The notes beneath the pieces are model-generated. The model saw nothing but the letters and a program-made list of their open reading frames with translations, made no database searches and was not told where the DNA came from. 38,911 nt of DNA, taken from contig FN649740.1 of NCBI GenBank assembly GCA_000310025.1, forward strand, positions 1,038,094-1,077,004, given 5' to 3'. Position 1 is the stretch's first letter. The number at the start of each line of letters is the position of its first letter. Source of the DNA: Ectocarpus siliculosus. Its lineage: Eukaryota > Sar > Phaeophyceae > Ectocarpales > Ectocarpaceae. This document shows positions 1 to 13,000 of this stretch, piece after piece. A program made the translations under genes and the position numbers.

Positions 1-551
1 CCCCCCCCCCCCCCCCCCCTCCCTGTTGAGGGAATCTTCGTTGCTAGGCAAGAAGGGCTTCTAGGGGTGACGGGAACCCGACCGGCTGGCAGCGATTTGA
101 TTCACTGCTTCACAATCTTCTCTGCGTGGAACACACGGGTTCGAATCGTAAGCGGTTTCATCATTAGAAGTGCCACGAAACCGCTTTGGTTCCCCGTCAT
201 TTTTTCGATTTTTCGGCAAGGGGGGGGATGTGGAGATCCCCTTCATAGAGGTACAATCTCCCCAGCGTCTGTCTGTCGGGGTCGATTCCCTCTCACACTT
301 GGCTGCAACAGAACACCATTCATGATAGACGTGAGACTGAAATAGTCTACCTCGGGGACGAAATAACCAACGCCTGGGTGGTCCGGTTGGCGTAAGTGAG
401 GCTTCGACACTGGTCAATAAACACACCGCAACACCATTTTAGAAAATATGCATGAACGGAACAGAAAGACTACCCGTTCGAGACAATGCCCCCCATTCTG
501 ATTGATATGTTCAAGTCTAGTGTTGCACCTTTTGACTGCCTACCCCGATCC
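1..551. other. Contig start, no gene recognised
   Basis: The window opens with a run of 19 C, suggesting a contig edge. Short open frames exist on both strands up to position 426, but none has family resemblance, splice logic or the G+C-rich third positions of the real exons nearby. This is the downstream side of the minus-strand gene that ends at 552. A 22-bp piece at 461-482 matches the ~440-bp repeat found at 21162 and 23471. Confidence 0.5.
461..482 (+). repeat. Fragment of the 440-bp dispersed repeat
   Basis: This stretch matches, with one mismatch, the start of the repeat copies at 21162-21596 and 23471-23950 (shared core AGAAAGACTACCC followed by TTCGAGA). The rest of the repeat is not present here, so it is either an old truncated copy or a short conserved core. 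Confidence 0.4.
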
Positions 552-2591
552 TCACAGGACTCCCACCTTGCTGTGCTGGGTGTCCAAGCTCTGTCAAATT
601 TAGATCGAAGAAAAATCGAGTAGTAACGCTAGTGCGAGAATTCGAGAGTCGATAACAAAACCACTTTTGGCAACAGCAAGGGGTTGTTGACTGACCTGAT
701 GCCACACGCTCCCGACCGTGTCGTTGGCAGAGCCGTACGCCTTTCCGACGCCGTCGCCCACGTTGCACGCCGCGCCCTGATTCATGTCAACGGGGAACGC
801 ACAGATCGGGGTAGTAGTGGCAGCGAGTACGCAAGGCTCGTTCGTGTGTGGCACGAATAAGAAAGGGTTACGTATCGGATGTGCAACGAGTTTGAATTAT
901 TATTATTTCGATATTGTGGTCATTCTGCCAAGAGAGAGAGGCGATGCACAACAGCACGGCAAGGCTCTGTTGAGGCTTTTAACTTCCAAACGAAAACACG
1001 CCGTGCGGATAGGGTGGGGAGTCTGGCTGTACTTCGTTGTTGAACAAGTCAACAAAAAATTGCAAAAAAAAAAAAATCGAAAGAAACAACTGCCAAAATC
1101 ATGGTCGACCGTCAGTAGACTGCTTCCAAGCTCAAGCTTTGCAAACTGCGCATTCCGTATCAAAATCCGCGACCCGGCTGGTTTCGTCGACAGTGGCAAC
1201 GAGCAGACGCCTAGATAAAACAGCTCGCTCTCTCTCTCTCTACCCACCACGACAGCCTGTACGGGGCCGAGAGTGTTGATGGTCTTCTTGACGGACACGA
1301 TGCCCTCGATGGTCTCGTCCTTCTTCACGTCCACCACCTCGTCGGCGTAGGAGAGCGCCTCACAGATCTTCTTGTCCAGCACGGCCACAGACTTCTGCTC
1401 CGCCTGCTGTAGACGTGGGGAGTGAACGGATGGACGAGATATCACGGGAAAAGGGGGACACCACAAGAAAAACGTCGATAAGAGGACCGGGCTGGGACGA
1501 AGTATCATGAGTCGCGTGACAACTTTAATTTCTGATTATTAATAGCTCTGACCTACGGTACCGGGCAGGAAGCCAGATCCCGTGGAGACCAGAAGTGGGT
1601 GCTCGGTGCACGGAACGAGCACGCTTTTCTTTTGCTTCCAACCTATTTTTAGCGTCAGTGTAATAACGCAGATTGAAGCTGACACGGCGAGCATTTCCGT
1701 GGATAAATTTGGTACATTCCGTAAATGAACAAAACGTACTCCCAACGGCATGAACACGTTTTCTCCCACACCTTTTCTGGGCTGAGCTTTTCCGTGGATA
1801 AATATGAGACGTTCCGTGAATGATTACAACGTACCACCAACGGAAAGAATGTTTCTTAATCTCACACCTCTTCTGGGCTGGGCTTGAGGGGAGTCATGTT
1901 GATGAGCGACTCTGCCATCGCCTCCACGGTCGGCGCAATGCCGTTCAGCACGGGGAGGCCGGCAAGGAAGATGTACACGCCCTGAATCGCAGCAGAGGGG
2001 GGGGGGGGGGAGGGGCTCTGTTCGTCACGAACAATTACTACAGTAGAGAACCCTTGGGTTTTCAGTTTAACGGAACGTCCACCCCTACGCGCGGGAAACA
2101 TGGCTGCTACAGTTACTAAGAAACCAAACACAGATCACCTCTACCATGAAGAAACCCAGAATATGATTTGTCTGTTGTTCGAAAAAATCAAAGCACCGCC
2201 CCCACCCAACTTCGTGCAACTCCTCCCGTCTACTTCCATCTCAATCCCCCCCCACCCCCTCCGGTCGCTCGGCAACCGTCCGCACCTTGGCCCCCTCGTA
2301 GAAGGTCGATGTCCGCAGGAGCTCCGGGCGGGTGCCCTTGAGTTTTCTCATCGCGGACTCCACCACGTCGCCATCAACGTGCTGCTCCGGCTCGACGGGG
2401 GCGGCGGCAGCGGAGGCAGAAGAGCCCGATCGCGTGGACCGCGCCTCCGGTGTCGTGGGGGGGGTGTCGACGGCGGCGGCGGCGGTGGCGACTTGCTTCC
2501 CGGGCTTCGTGGTAAACTTTTTTTTCTGCTTCACTACAGGCGCATTGACCGTGCTAGCAGTAGTGGTGGAAGGCGTGTTGAATTGGTCCAT
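552..2591 (-). CDS. Five-exon gene, ~232-aa protein, possibly lipid-droplet associated (perilipin/LDAP-like)
   Basis: Exons on the minus strand are 2591-2286, 1981-1868, 1406-1248, 776-696 and 590-552. All joins are phase 0 and most donors are strong (AAG|GTGCGG, GAG|GTGTGAG, CAG|GTCAGT); the third, GTG|GTGGGT, is a choice among neighbours. The start codon lies in ACAATGG, a good eukaryotic context. The conceptual protein has a basic, Ser/Thr/Ala-rich, disordered N-terminus (about residues 1-75). A helical region follows, with hydrophobic LPVLNGIAPTVEAMAE (~110-125), a conserved-looking VLDKKICEALSYADEVV, and Gly/Ala/Val amphipathic repeats near the C-terminus. This layout recalls perilipin and REF/SRPP lipid-droplet coat proteins, but no diagnostic motif is certain. 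The terminal 12-residue exon is the weakest part. The gene is divergent from PPAT. Confidence 0.6.
1695..1884 (-). repeat. Tandem ~95-bp duplication spanning an exon end and its splice donor
   Basis: Two imperfect copies, 1695-1788 and 1789-1884 (plus-strand order), share TTTCCGTGGATAAAT at one end and TTTTCTGGGCTGAGCT-like sequence at the other. On the minus strand the second copy holds the last bases of exon 2 and its donor GAG|GTGTGAG. The first copy lies inside the intron and carries a matching pseudo-donor AAG|GTGTGGG. Using it would retain 95 bases and reach a stop at once. Confidence 0.8.
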
Positions 2592-4980
2592 TGTTGTAGA
2601 TTTCGCAGATCTCCTGTTCCTGTTGCGGGGGGGCGGGAGCAGGGCGGCGACGGTGGGGGTGGCAGCGGAGACGATGTAGAGAGAAGTTTTCGGGTTACTT
2701 GTTTTCAAAGGGGGTCCACCGATGCAAAGCGACAACCGACGGTGTTGGGTTGTTATGGTAAAGTTTCGAAGGGTCCTGACCAAGGACCTGACCCAGTACC
2801 CCTCTAGTCTATCTACTCTTGTATATCGTCGTTGCAAATAACCCGCGGTACAAACAAAATCGCGTTCAACAGCATGCATCACTACGGGGCAGTCAATAGA
2901 TTGATCGTATAGATGTGGTGGACTCCCGCTATGAAGTAGGTGACAACGTGCCAACTCTCGCCAAGAAGTAGAAATAGTGTATCCGTACAGGACACATTGA
3001 GTCTCAAGTTCCGAAGAGAGAACACGCGTGTTAGGGCAACGCACCAACAAATTTCACGACCTACAGCAGTCCTGTGCCGTGGACAACCGCTGTTCATGTA
3101 TGTAGGTCAAACACTAATTCATCACGCATAAAAGGAGTTAGGAACAGTATAGTTCCTCCTCCCATGGAGTGGCTCACATGTCGGCAGGGGGGGCGGACAA
3201 GAGCTGCAGCTGTCTAGATAGTGCATGCGTGGGACACTAACGGCGGACGCCACAGGTTGACACGGCCGCCGTGCTACTAGTCTACTACTGCTACTGCTGT
3301 AGAGCCGCTGTGCTGAGAAAACAAACTGATTCTACGACATTAATTGTTCGATTCTGTTGTTGTTGTTGTTGTTGTCTTCACATTAAAAACCGTTCCGATC
3401 TCTCTACCCAGTACCTTCGTATGTCCGTACTGATCCAACACTCGACGCGGTCGATTCCCGTGGCCACTCTATGTATGTACACGCACCGGTAGATCTCTAG
3501 TCCACGTTTTCAAGTGAGACTACAAAATATGCGACGCCTTGAAGGTTGAACCGGGAGAACTAACCCATTTAAACGCGCGAGGTAGTTGTACATGTAGACT
3601 AGCAGGAGGAATATCATAAAGAATGTTCAAGCACGCAACACTCCTGTCCTCGGTAGGATCGAGCGTGGGACTAAACGACTGTACAGCAGTAGACCACTTA
3701 AGTACATGTTGTAGCGGCGAGCAACACCCGGAAGGAGAACGTTCAGTGCGGCTCTTTATATCTACTCTTCGCCCAACGATAAGGCGAAAGTGTGTACAAA
3801 GTGATGAAGTGACTACTGTAGACTACGAGTATTTTTTGTAGTCAGTCGTATTTAGTGAAAATCATCCGCATAAGGATGGGTAAACGAAATGGCCATGCGT
3901 TGATAGGCGCAAGCTCCAACAACGCTCAACAAATTACGACTAGTTTCCATGGGGGGTCGCCTGCCCTGAACGGTACGCCATGGATGGTACAACCAACTAC
4001 TCTCCACGAAGTAAGAGGTGCGTATCGCAACAGCTGCTGGATGGATAAACATGTCATTATCTGGTCTCTCTAATCTTCGATCAACACGCGGGCTTTGGGG
4101 AGCACCGAGAGCCAGCAGTGTGCAGTCGAGACAGCACTGGGGCCGAGCTGAAAACGGCCCGAAAGAGTAGAGCGCTCTTCCTGTAACACCACGACCTGCA
4201 CGACCTCTTCACTCGTACCTTTGTTGTGGGATCTCTTGAGTATGGTCTTCGATGATGCGATGTCGTTGTGGGGTGGAGTCGGTACACCAGACACGAGATG
4301 CGAGACAGGTAAAAAGCCCGGCCGGCTACTCTGATTGGCTGAGCCCATGATGCGTCATGATCTACAAATCATGGCACCACACCCCGTTGCTTCAAAATCC
4401 TGGAACCACAACCAACCCAGTTATTGTTTGCTCGATCGCTCGATCCCTCGATGATGCATTTGCGCTATATCGAGGTTGCATCGCCACGACTCGCTTGCAG
4501 CAAGGGTAATCCCTCAGTGTACATCAGCATTTCGGATTCTACCCTCAGCTCGAACTGTTGCCACAGATTCTGAGCAAGGACTGCTCCACGTGTAAGCGGT
4601 GTAAATTTAAATTTTATGCATATCATGTTGAGATGTTGGTGGTGGTAGGCTCCGTTGTCGTTTCTAGCTCATTTGTCCTGCACAGAGCAGGGCAACTAAA
4701 GGTCAACAACGGCTCTCGGCTGGAGGCTGAAACAATCTTGAGATGCCCCCCTGCTTCCGTGGCAAGCTGCAGGATCATGTGATAACGATGTCGCGGGGGG
4801 GGGGCTGAAACAATGTGCCCCCGTATAACGAGAAAAGGCGTGTTTCATTGGCTGCTGCTGGTGTACGACCCCCTCGGCCTTGGTTGCTATTCGATCAGGC
4901 CGGGATCATCTGCGACTGAGGCACCGATAACGTTGCAGCTCGTGCTCAGGGCTTGCAGGCGTTCTAGACGGGCTCTCGAG
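2592..4980. other. Divergent intergenic region, no gene recognised
   Basis: This spacer separates the minus-strand gene ending at 2591 from PPAT starting at 4981, so both promoters should lie here. No TATA box or other element can be assigned with confidence. It holds a (TTG)n tract at about 3355-3375, two copies of the dispersed word TACAGCAGTA or its complement (3292, 3682), and a poly-G run near 4794-4804. Open frames here are short and show no exon-like codon bias. Confidence 0.5.
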
Positions 4981-7900
4981 ATGTGTGGTATTGTGGGTCT
5001 GCTGCTGGCTGCCGAGGACGGCCACGCTAACCAGGAGCTGTTCGACTCCCTCACTGCCTTGCAACACCGCGGACAAGGTCAGTCTGCCGGTCACTTCGCT
5101 GCACCGCGGTTGCTTCCTCCACGCCCTCAGTTCCCATCGCTGTGTCGGGGGGGGGGTTGACGTGTTGGCAGCTAGATGGCTCCGTACGCTGGACAGCTAA
5201 TAGCGGCGTACCTTTTGGAGGGCATGTTTGTTGTTGTTGTTGTTGTTGTCTGCACGTGTCTGCACATTCAAAATTCAAACAACCATAGACTAGAGGCGAT
5301 ATACATATGTATGCGTACATCTCTGCACACTGCACACATACGTGAGCACCCACGGACCCGTCCATTTCGTTGTTTGAGTTTGAATCATGCACCTCGAGCG
5401 GTGTTTGTCCCGGCACACAGAGGGGACCCCAGAACGCGCGACGTGCGATGGGCGCGGGCAGCTGGTTGTGTAGTGCTCCGTTCGTGTGTGTCGATCAACC
5501 CAAAAACACCCGCCGGGCCGTTGCCGTTTGAAGTTTGAGGGCATGAAGGAATTTGTCCCGTGTTGACTGCTGTGACGCTGCTGCTGTGCCCTGGCTCACG
5601 CGGCAAGAAATCGTCGGCAAAATCTCAAGATGTGCGTTGTATATTCACTGACTACAAGTTTTTGGCGCGAATCACGACCGGTTCTAGGTTGGGGGATACC
5701 ATTGCCCACTACTTTTGAATCGCCCCTCTCGTCACCTGTACTCGTTTGTGATTTCCCCTCTCTCTGTCGTACATACGTGGCCGATCGCGGACGCCCACTC
5801 CACTACTGCTGTCGGTCAGATGCGGCTGGTATCGTCACCTGCGACACGGCCGCCCGCCGACTCTTCATGCGCAAGGTACGGTGCGGTACCGCGGCTGTGT
5901 AGAGGGTAGCTGCAGTAATGCACTTCTACCAGTAGTGTTGTGCAGATAAACTGCCGCTTTAGGTAGACTACTGCTGTATGCGGATGGACTATGCAACAAA
6001 GAGGTGTACACAAGAGTAGCGGTCCATCCTACACATGTTCCGAGGGACAGGGACAGGATTGATGTCTTCACACTCTCCTCTCCTCGACGGCGGTTTGACG
6101 ACTTCCACGAAATGTCCCTGCCCTGCTGCGGGTGTCGACACATATTTAGTCTACGGGCGTTGTGCTATTTTAATTTATCTCAACAATATTGACACCGTCC
6201 GAAAACTCGGAATTCGGGGTTGCTAAATTATCCAAAGAAATACAATACCGTCCCGTTTTGGACACGTCTCTGGCAGGGTCATGTGCGGATGAACTGCACA
6301 TGCAAACCGCGGGGCGCTTACGTGCCACGGAGACTTGTATGAGAGTACCCGGCGCACCATGGGTCTCGTTGATGTTGTTGCATTCTGCTTGCGTCACGAT
6401 CGTCGACGTAGTGCTGTGTGCTGACGGCTGTGTCATTTACTCCCGGAAGTAACGGAATTGCAGCCGCGTTCGTACTTACTGCTGTCTGCATACACGTACG
6501 TATTTCTTGCCATCGACGTTTGTCATAAATCAAGCCATTTTATTTGACACTCTGTCTGTTCGACCAGTTGGCTGCAGCACCAGCACCAGCACCAGTTCAA
6601 CCATCTTCCGCATTCCATGCGGTTCAATACCTTTCGCCTACAACGTAGCCTGTTGCGTTTTACATGATTCGTATTGGAGCACTACATAGGCCAACTAGAA
6701 AGAAAATAGATTCTTCCCCGCTTTTACGTTAGCATGCTTGTGATTTACCAACCGTTGTGGCCGTAATCGATCCTCGTCCCCCCGTCCCCCTGTCGGGCAA
6801 GTTCGCTGGTTCTTCAATTGAGCTTCGAAACCCCGGTGGAGAGTCGTATCCACCGACCTTCGATGTCTGCTGAGCACGGGTGATACTCCCAAACGCGCAG
6901 CATCGTGCTCGACCAGGAGTTAGAGCAGGCCGTAGGCGAGCTGAAGTGCTTTGCGGTGCTCAGGGTAGCTTTCCGCTCGCTGGCCGCACTCGCACCTTTG
7001 GCGTGCTGTCACTCCGGGCGTGCAGTACACCCGTGGAAAATTCAGTTCATGAGGTGTACCGTGGGTGACACAAAACATCACACCCTCTGGACCTATCGTC
7101 AAAGCTAGATTACCCCGCAACGAAGAGGATGTATAAATCAAGAGACACGTCTTCGTAATGCTCTCGGCGAGATGGTTCCAACGCCGCCATTTTCGGCACC
7201 GCCACTCTCCCCTGCTGTTGAGTGATCGAGCTTTGAAAATCAGTCCAGGGGGTGTGGTATCTTACATCATGTCGCCTACGGCAGCAGCCAGGGTCGGCGG
7301 AACCCCCCTATATATCGCTCTTTCCGAGAGTTGGGCGTAGAACCGTGAGGTCCATGGCTCACGGCTGTGAACTGGTATTATACGGAGATATTGCTGCCGC
7401 GGAAGGCCCGATGAGGTTGAAGGCGGTTCGCCTTTTCTTTCGGTTCCTTAACCTCTCCTCGAACACTCATTCGTTTTGAGACCTCGTGGGATACAATCAT
7501 TCGCCGAGCAGTTCTCCTGGCGACCACCCCGCTGCTTGGTCGAGGAAAAAAGTCGTTGTTGTTCCCCTGTCGGGATCACTTGTATGAGAACAACGTTGCC
7601 GAGGTTCAGCGGTATGTACCACTGTACTACCGGCTACAAAAGACGAGCCTTCTTCCTTTCGCGAAAATGGCAACAACACCAACCGATACACCAGCAGCAG
7701 TTCCCTCAACCAACCTCGCGGGCCTCTTGGATACCGAACCCCCAAAGCCGTACAGTTAGTCGCACGAAGGGTCCGGACATGAAACGCTCTTTGCTTGGCG
7801 GTGCACCGCCCCGCCCCGGCACGTCGCCCGCAGGACAACGGACTCTGCAAGGATGTCTTCCAGCAGCACCACATGATGCAGCTCAGAGGGAGGATGGGCC

Positions 7901-10055
7901 TGGCACACTGCCGATACCCTACGGCAGGCGGAGCGGGCTTGTCGGTGAGGGTGGACGCCGTGTCGTCCTAAAATGTTTTTTCGGCTGTGTAGGACTGCTG
8001 ACCGCTTTCGGAACTCGGCGTTTGGCGTGCCTTTTCATACGATCGCGTGGTGAAGCTGCTTCTTTACTGCCTTGCAGGACTTCGATTTTCCACTGCTGTT
8101 TAGAGCTGGTTGCCAAGACTGGTCGGAGCTGGATGAAGGAGCCCTCTTGACTTGCCAGCGCCACCGAATAGCGTAGCAGACCCACTTCACTGGATTTTAA
8201 CAGGAACGAACCGAATCTGCCCCAAGTTTTTTGTGCTGCGGTTGCAAACTCGTGTCGCATGTTGGCAGGACAGCAGCGATGGTCTGTTTTTCTGTTGCTG
8301 GCTCTTTTATTTCCTGTTCATGAAAGCAAAATCAACGACAAAAAACGTGCCCCGGCAGGAGGAGGCCCAGCCGATGTACACCAACTACCCCTTCGGGGTC
8401 TGCCTGGCGCACAACGGCAACCTGACGAACGTTAGGGAGTTGAAGGAGACGGTGTTTGCGGAGGCCAGGCATATCAACACAGACTCGGTAAGCGAGCGAG
8501 CACGTGACGCGCTTTCTAGAATACCCTTCCACGCCGCACAAAGCCGTCTCGCAAGTGGTCTGTTTTTTGTTTTCGTTGGGTGCGCTCTCGCACACACTAT
8601 TATTTGTGGAAGAGTTTGGGTTGGGTGAGAGCAGAGTCTTTCTATTGGCATCGGCGAAGGAGAGGTGTTTCGGACGATATCTCCTCGTGGCGTTGGACGC
8701 CACAAGTGGGGAGGTGGCGGGGGGGGGGGGGGCGGGGGGGTAAACAAAAAATTGTGTTCGTTTTTTATTTTTTTACTTTGGTTGTCGTCGGAGACATGTA
8801 TGTGGAGTTGGGGCTCCGTTATGTAATAATTACAGAAGGTAGGTTGGGCTACGTGTGATGCAGCCATGAGGGTGCATTGTCAAACGAAGAGGTCCCCACA
8901 AAGGGAGTTGTCAATATTATTTGGACGTGCGGCAGTAAAAGCGCACAGACACGTACATGCCCCGTCCCGTGGGAGCCTCGCAGCAGTGCTCATTGCACTC
9001 GGGCGCTGGAATGGGAGGCAGAGCGGGAGGATTTTTTTTTTCATCTAGACTGCGGAGGGGGTTCGTGCTTGTCTATGCCCGCCACCCCCCATCCTTTGCT
9101 CGGGGTGAACCGGTGGGCCTCGTTTCAGAGGCACCGGTCCCGAAGTACGCATCATGGGGCAAGATTTGGGTCTCGGAGGTGGATACATCGTCTGGGTGGG
9201 GCGGCCCACACCTGCTGATGTGTCCCGCTCTTCTCCGACTGAACCCGTTTCGGCCTTGGCTCGTCCGTCTGTTGTTGAAACCGTCAGGACTCCGAGCTGC
9301 TGATCAACGTGTTTGCCAAAGAGCTCACCAACCACGACAAGCGGGTGAGACACAGGGTTTACAAGATCAAGGTCTTGAACAGGAGTGACCGTGGGTAGCA
9401 GGGATGCGGTTGGGGTCTTGTCTTGTTTAGTGCGGGATCTTGGGCGCGCTTGATCAAGGAGTGGTCCAGAAAGAAGTGAGAAAGACGCGTGTTCGCCACT
9501 GGCCCCGACTTGGGGTCACGAATTGAGTTTCCCGAGATCGCCACAGCACGATAGAAGCCTCTTGTGAGCTTGATCGGAGCAAGTGACCATACATAGAAGA
9601 GCAGCCCATTTTGGAACCTAGTGATCTGCAGCCAGCCGCTGGTACTTGCTAGCAATGTACCAGGGTCTTCGAAGCCTGTACCTGCCCACCTCCCGTCATG
9701 AAGCTTGTTGTTCACCCGTTGTTTGCACACACACCCTGCTGTGTGTTGCCCCAGCCGAATCTTGCCAACCCACTACGCATGCCCAGTTCCTCATCCTTGG
9801 TTGTCTGTGTTACAGTTTCACTCCGGGATCTTGATTTTTTTTCGCGAAAGACGTGATGGCATACTGCTATCGCTAAAGCTGTTTCACGGATGTATGCTCA
9901 CATCTGCGTGCCCCCTTACTGCTTCCGCGCCGACCTCCAAACGTGTGCACTTGTGACCCCCTTTTTTTTCTCAGCCCCAAGACGTTACCCCGGAGGACAT
10001 CTTCGACGCCGTTGGAGGCGTGATTTCTCGATGCGAGGGGGGCTACGCGGTTGTA
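4981..10055 (+). CDS. PPAT: PPAT exons 1-6 (Ntn glutaminase domain)
   Basis: Exons are 4981-5077, 5820-5875, 7834-7944, 8359-8487, 9288-9344 and 9975-10055, coding residues 1-177. Exon 1 ends in CAAG|GTCAGT, splitting the Asp codon of HRGQD; the other joins are phase 0. The exon 2 acceptor lies next to a near-copy of the TACTGCTGTA word. Exon 3 gives DNGLCKDVF and CRYPTAGG. Exon 4 gives [19 protein letters not shown]. Exon 5 gives [13 protein letters not shown], and exon 6 gives [20 protein letters not shown]. Intron 2 (5876-7833) is 1.96 kb and includes one copy of a dispersed repeat (7230-7263). Confidence 0.95.
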
Positions 10056-13000
10056 GTGAGTGGAAATTCACCCCCCTACCCCTGTCATGCCGGGGCTTCT
10101 CCACCGGCCAATCGTGGCCGTTCGAACGTACATATATATGTACATAGAAGTAAGCGTATTGTGTCTGTCTTGTCTGCGTGTGGATTGTTGAAAGAAGTGA
10201 GCCAGCAGCAGCGCAAGAGCTTTCTCTCCTTTTGCGTGCCGAATTTGTTGGTATGTTGGGTGCATTTGTTATTGCAAGAGTATCAACATATCAGCAGGCG
10301 TGACTACAACGACAACTGCGTCCACGACGTCCATGACAACATACACGACGAGTAGTATTTGGTTTATCTTCTCTTTCGGACAACAGAGGGGTTTGCGGCA
10401 AGGTTTGGGGTTACCGTCGAGGTTTGAGTTCCGTTCATCGCATTTGGGGACCTTTTGTGTTCGTTGGCGTTTCAATGTGCCGCAGTTTCCAAGAAAACAC
10501 ACAGAAACTCCCACAAGTCGCTCTCAACAACATTTCAATCCCCGCTGGACCACTCGCACTACCTACGGCCTCTGGAAGCTCTCGCGCTAGGCAACGTCGT
10601 ACTTGTTCTTGCTGTCAAGTCGCTCGCTAGCGAACATGCCAATTTTTTTCACATTTGACATTCCCCAGCATGTGCCACCCTCCTGCACCTTATTACCTGG
10701 CCCTCCGGTTGCAAATACGCATCCAGGCGACGATTAACAAACGGTTTGCCAGTACATGATCTAGAAGTCCTTTCAAAGAACAAGCGTGGAACTCGTAAAC
10801 CTAAGACAAAACCTTTCCACACCCTTTTGTCAGACCATGACGAAGACCCTAACACTTGCTTCTGGCCCGACATTGCTTGTTTGCGTTATTCACGACTTGT
10901 TCACCGTGTTAATATTTAGGTGATGATCAACGGGATTGGCATCGTAGGTTTCCGCGACCCGAACGGCATCCGCCCCCTGGTGTTCGGCACGCGAGAGAAG
11001 ACCAAGGCGGGCGGGACGACCAAGGACTACGTGGTCTCCAGCGAGAGCGTCGTCATGGACATGCTTGGCTTCAAGCTCAACCGTGAGTTTTTGTGCATGA
11101 GTTCTCCTTGATCTTAGGGGGGATGTTTTTAATTTTTTCGGCAAGGGTTGTGTTTTTTGTCGTTCTTGAAGAGAGAGTGCCTTCTATTCTACCCCCGTCC
11201 ATCGACAACACGATGCCACGTGGTTTAGGTAGAGAGTGTAGTTAGAAAATGAGCGGGGGAGGGAGGAGAAGGCAAAAGGCAAGGAGGAAATGGATCGGTG
11301 GAAGCTAAGTGGGAGGGAACCGTGTCAGCTGATACCGAGGGAGGGGTACATGACATGCTTTCGCACGAGCGCGGTGGACCGGTTACAGTCATCCCGCTTC
11401 TTCGCCCTGTATATCTCGTGCATACATATAACGCTTGCAATAACGTGTCAACACAACAAAAACTGTGAGAAAATCCTCCCCCCCAATCAACTGTTGTGCC
11501 GGCTATTGCGACTGCTGTCTTCCCCGCAGGTGACGTGGCGCCGGGGGAGTGCGTGTTTGTGGACGTGAAGGGTAACATCCACACCCACCAGTGCCAACTC
11601 CCCGACGGGGCCTCTCTCAGCCCCTGCCTGTTCGAGTACGTCTACTTCGCCCGGCCGGACTCGGTGCTCGACAAGGTGCCGGTGTACGAGGGTGAGAGAT
11701 GCTGGGGGGGGGGGGGGGGGGGGTTGCAAGCAGGGCAACACCAGAGAGACGGGTTGAAACACGCTTATCCTGATACACTTACGATGACGAGCCAGCCCCG
11801 CCTTAAGTTAACAGGCCTAGCCTTTGCTTTTACCAAGGTTTTGAACCCCGCTTAGCCTCTTCAATACCTGCGTGCGAATAAAACCCGGGCTGTGTTTTAT
11901 CCCAACTCCGGCTGTGTTTCATCCCGCCAGCAGCACTTCCCACGACCACCCTACTATCGAATAGTTCGAAGCACAAAAGAACGCACTGAGTATTCGCCAC
12001 GTACTACTGTATCTTGTCTCAACCATTCACCCTTTATTTGGTCGTATTTGTGTGTGTGTCTTTATCTCTGGCCCGGCTTTGGGGGGGGCGCAGCGCGGCT
12101 CAACATGGGCGCGAAGCTGGCGAAGCGCATTCGGGAGAAGTACCCCGACCACGACATCGACGTCGTCTTGCCGATCCCCGGTATGCTCTAGGTGTACGGT
12201 GGTGTGTGTCCCGAAAGCCTGAGAGGCGTTGATGACCAGTGCCACACCTGATGGTGGTAATCTTAATCTTGTGTGTAAGTACTCTGTCTCCGTTATCGGG
12301 GATCATTTAATGTAAGTATGGATTGCATGAGGCCTCCTGCGCCGGGCAGGAGTCCTCGCCTGGTATGTCACCCAGCGCTGAGAAAAAATACATCTGGTGT
12401 GTCGCTGATGTTGGCAACCTAAGCTACACCGATGTTGGCAACCCCACCTACAAAGATAGCACGGAGAGAAGCATTGATGACTACTATGGTAGTGTTATAC
12501 GCAGACGTGTACTTTATGGGTGTCACACAACCACCCACTTTCTATGTGCACACGTGCCTGACTCCACTATGTGTCGGTCATTTTTTCTTTTTCTTTCGTG
12601 GGCCGGATGGGTGGTTGTGGGTGCGCTTGAAATATCGAATGGCAGACACGGCACGGACATCGGCGTTGCAGTGCGCCTACCAGCTCGGCATCCCATACCG
12701 GGAGGGCTTCATCAAGAACAGGTGAGCGCGCGAGATTATTATTGGCAAAGGGCATAGTTATATTGCGTTGCGAAAACGTTTCGTGTGGAGATGGGCGTTC
12801 CCTCTCTTCACGTTAGCGTGGTTATCCGTCGCAAACACGTTTCGTACGAAGATGAAACGATTCCCTCATTTCACGTTAGCGTCGCGGCGATTCTGGTGGC
12901 AAAAGACCCGGACCCAATCCCGCCCCTAAAAGTGGTGGGGGACGCAAACAATGATCGACGAACTTGTGCAACTTTCTGGTGATGTGGCGGACCGCGGCAC

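Noticed and set aside
60-150. tRNA-like GGTTCGAATC box near the contig start
   Set aside because: The T-arm does not pair and no D-arm or acceptor stem can be drawn around it.
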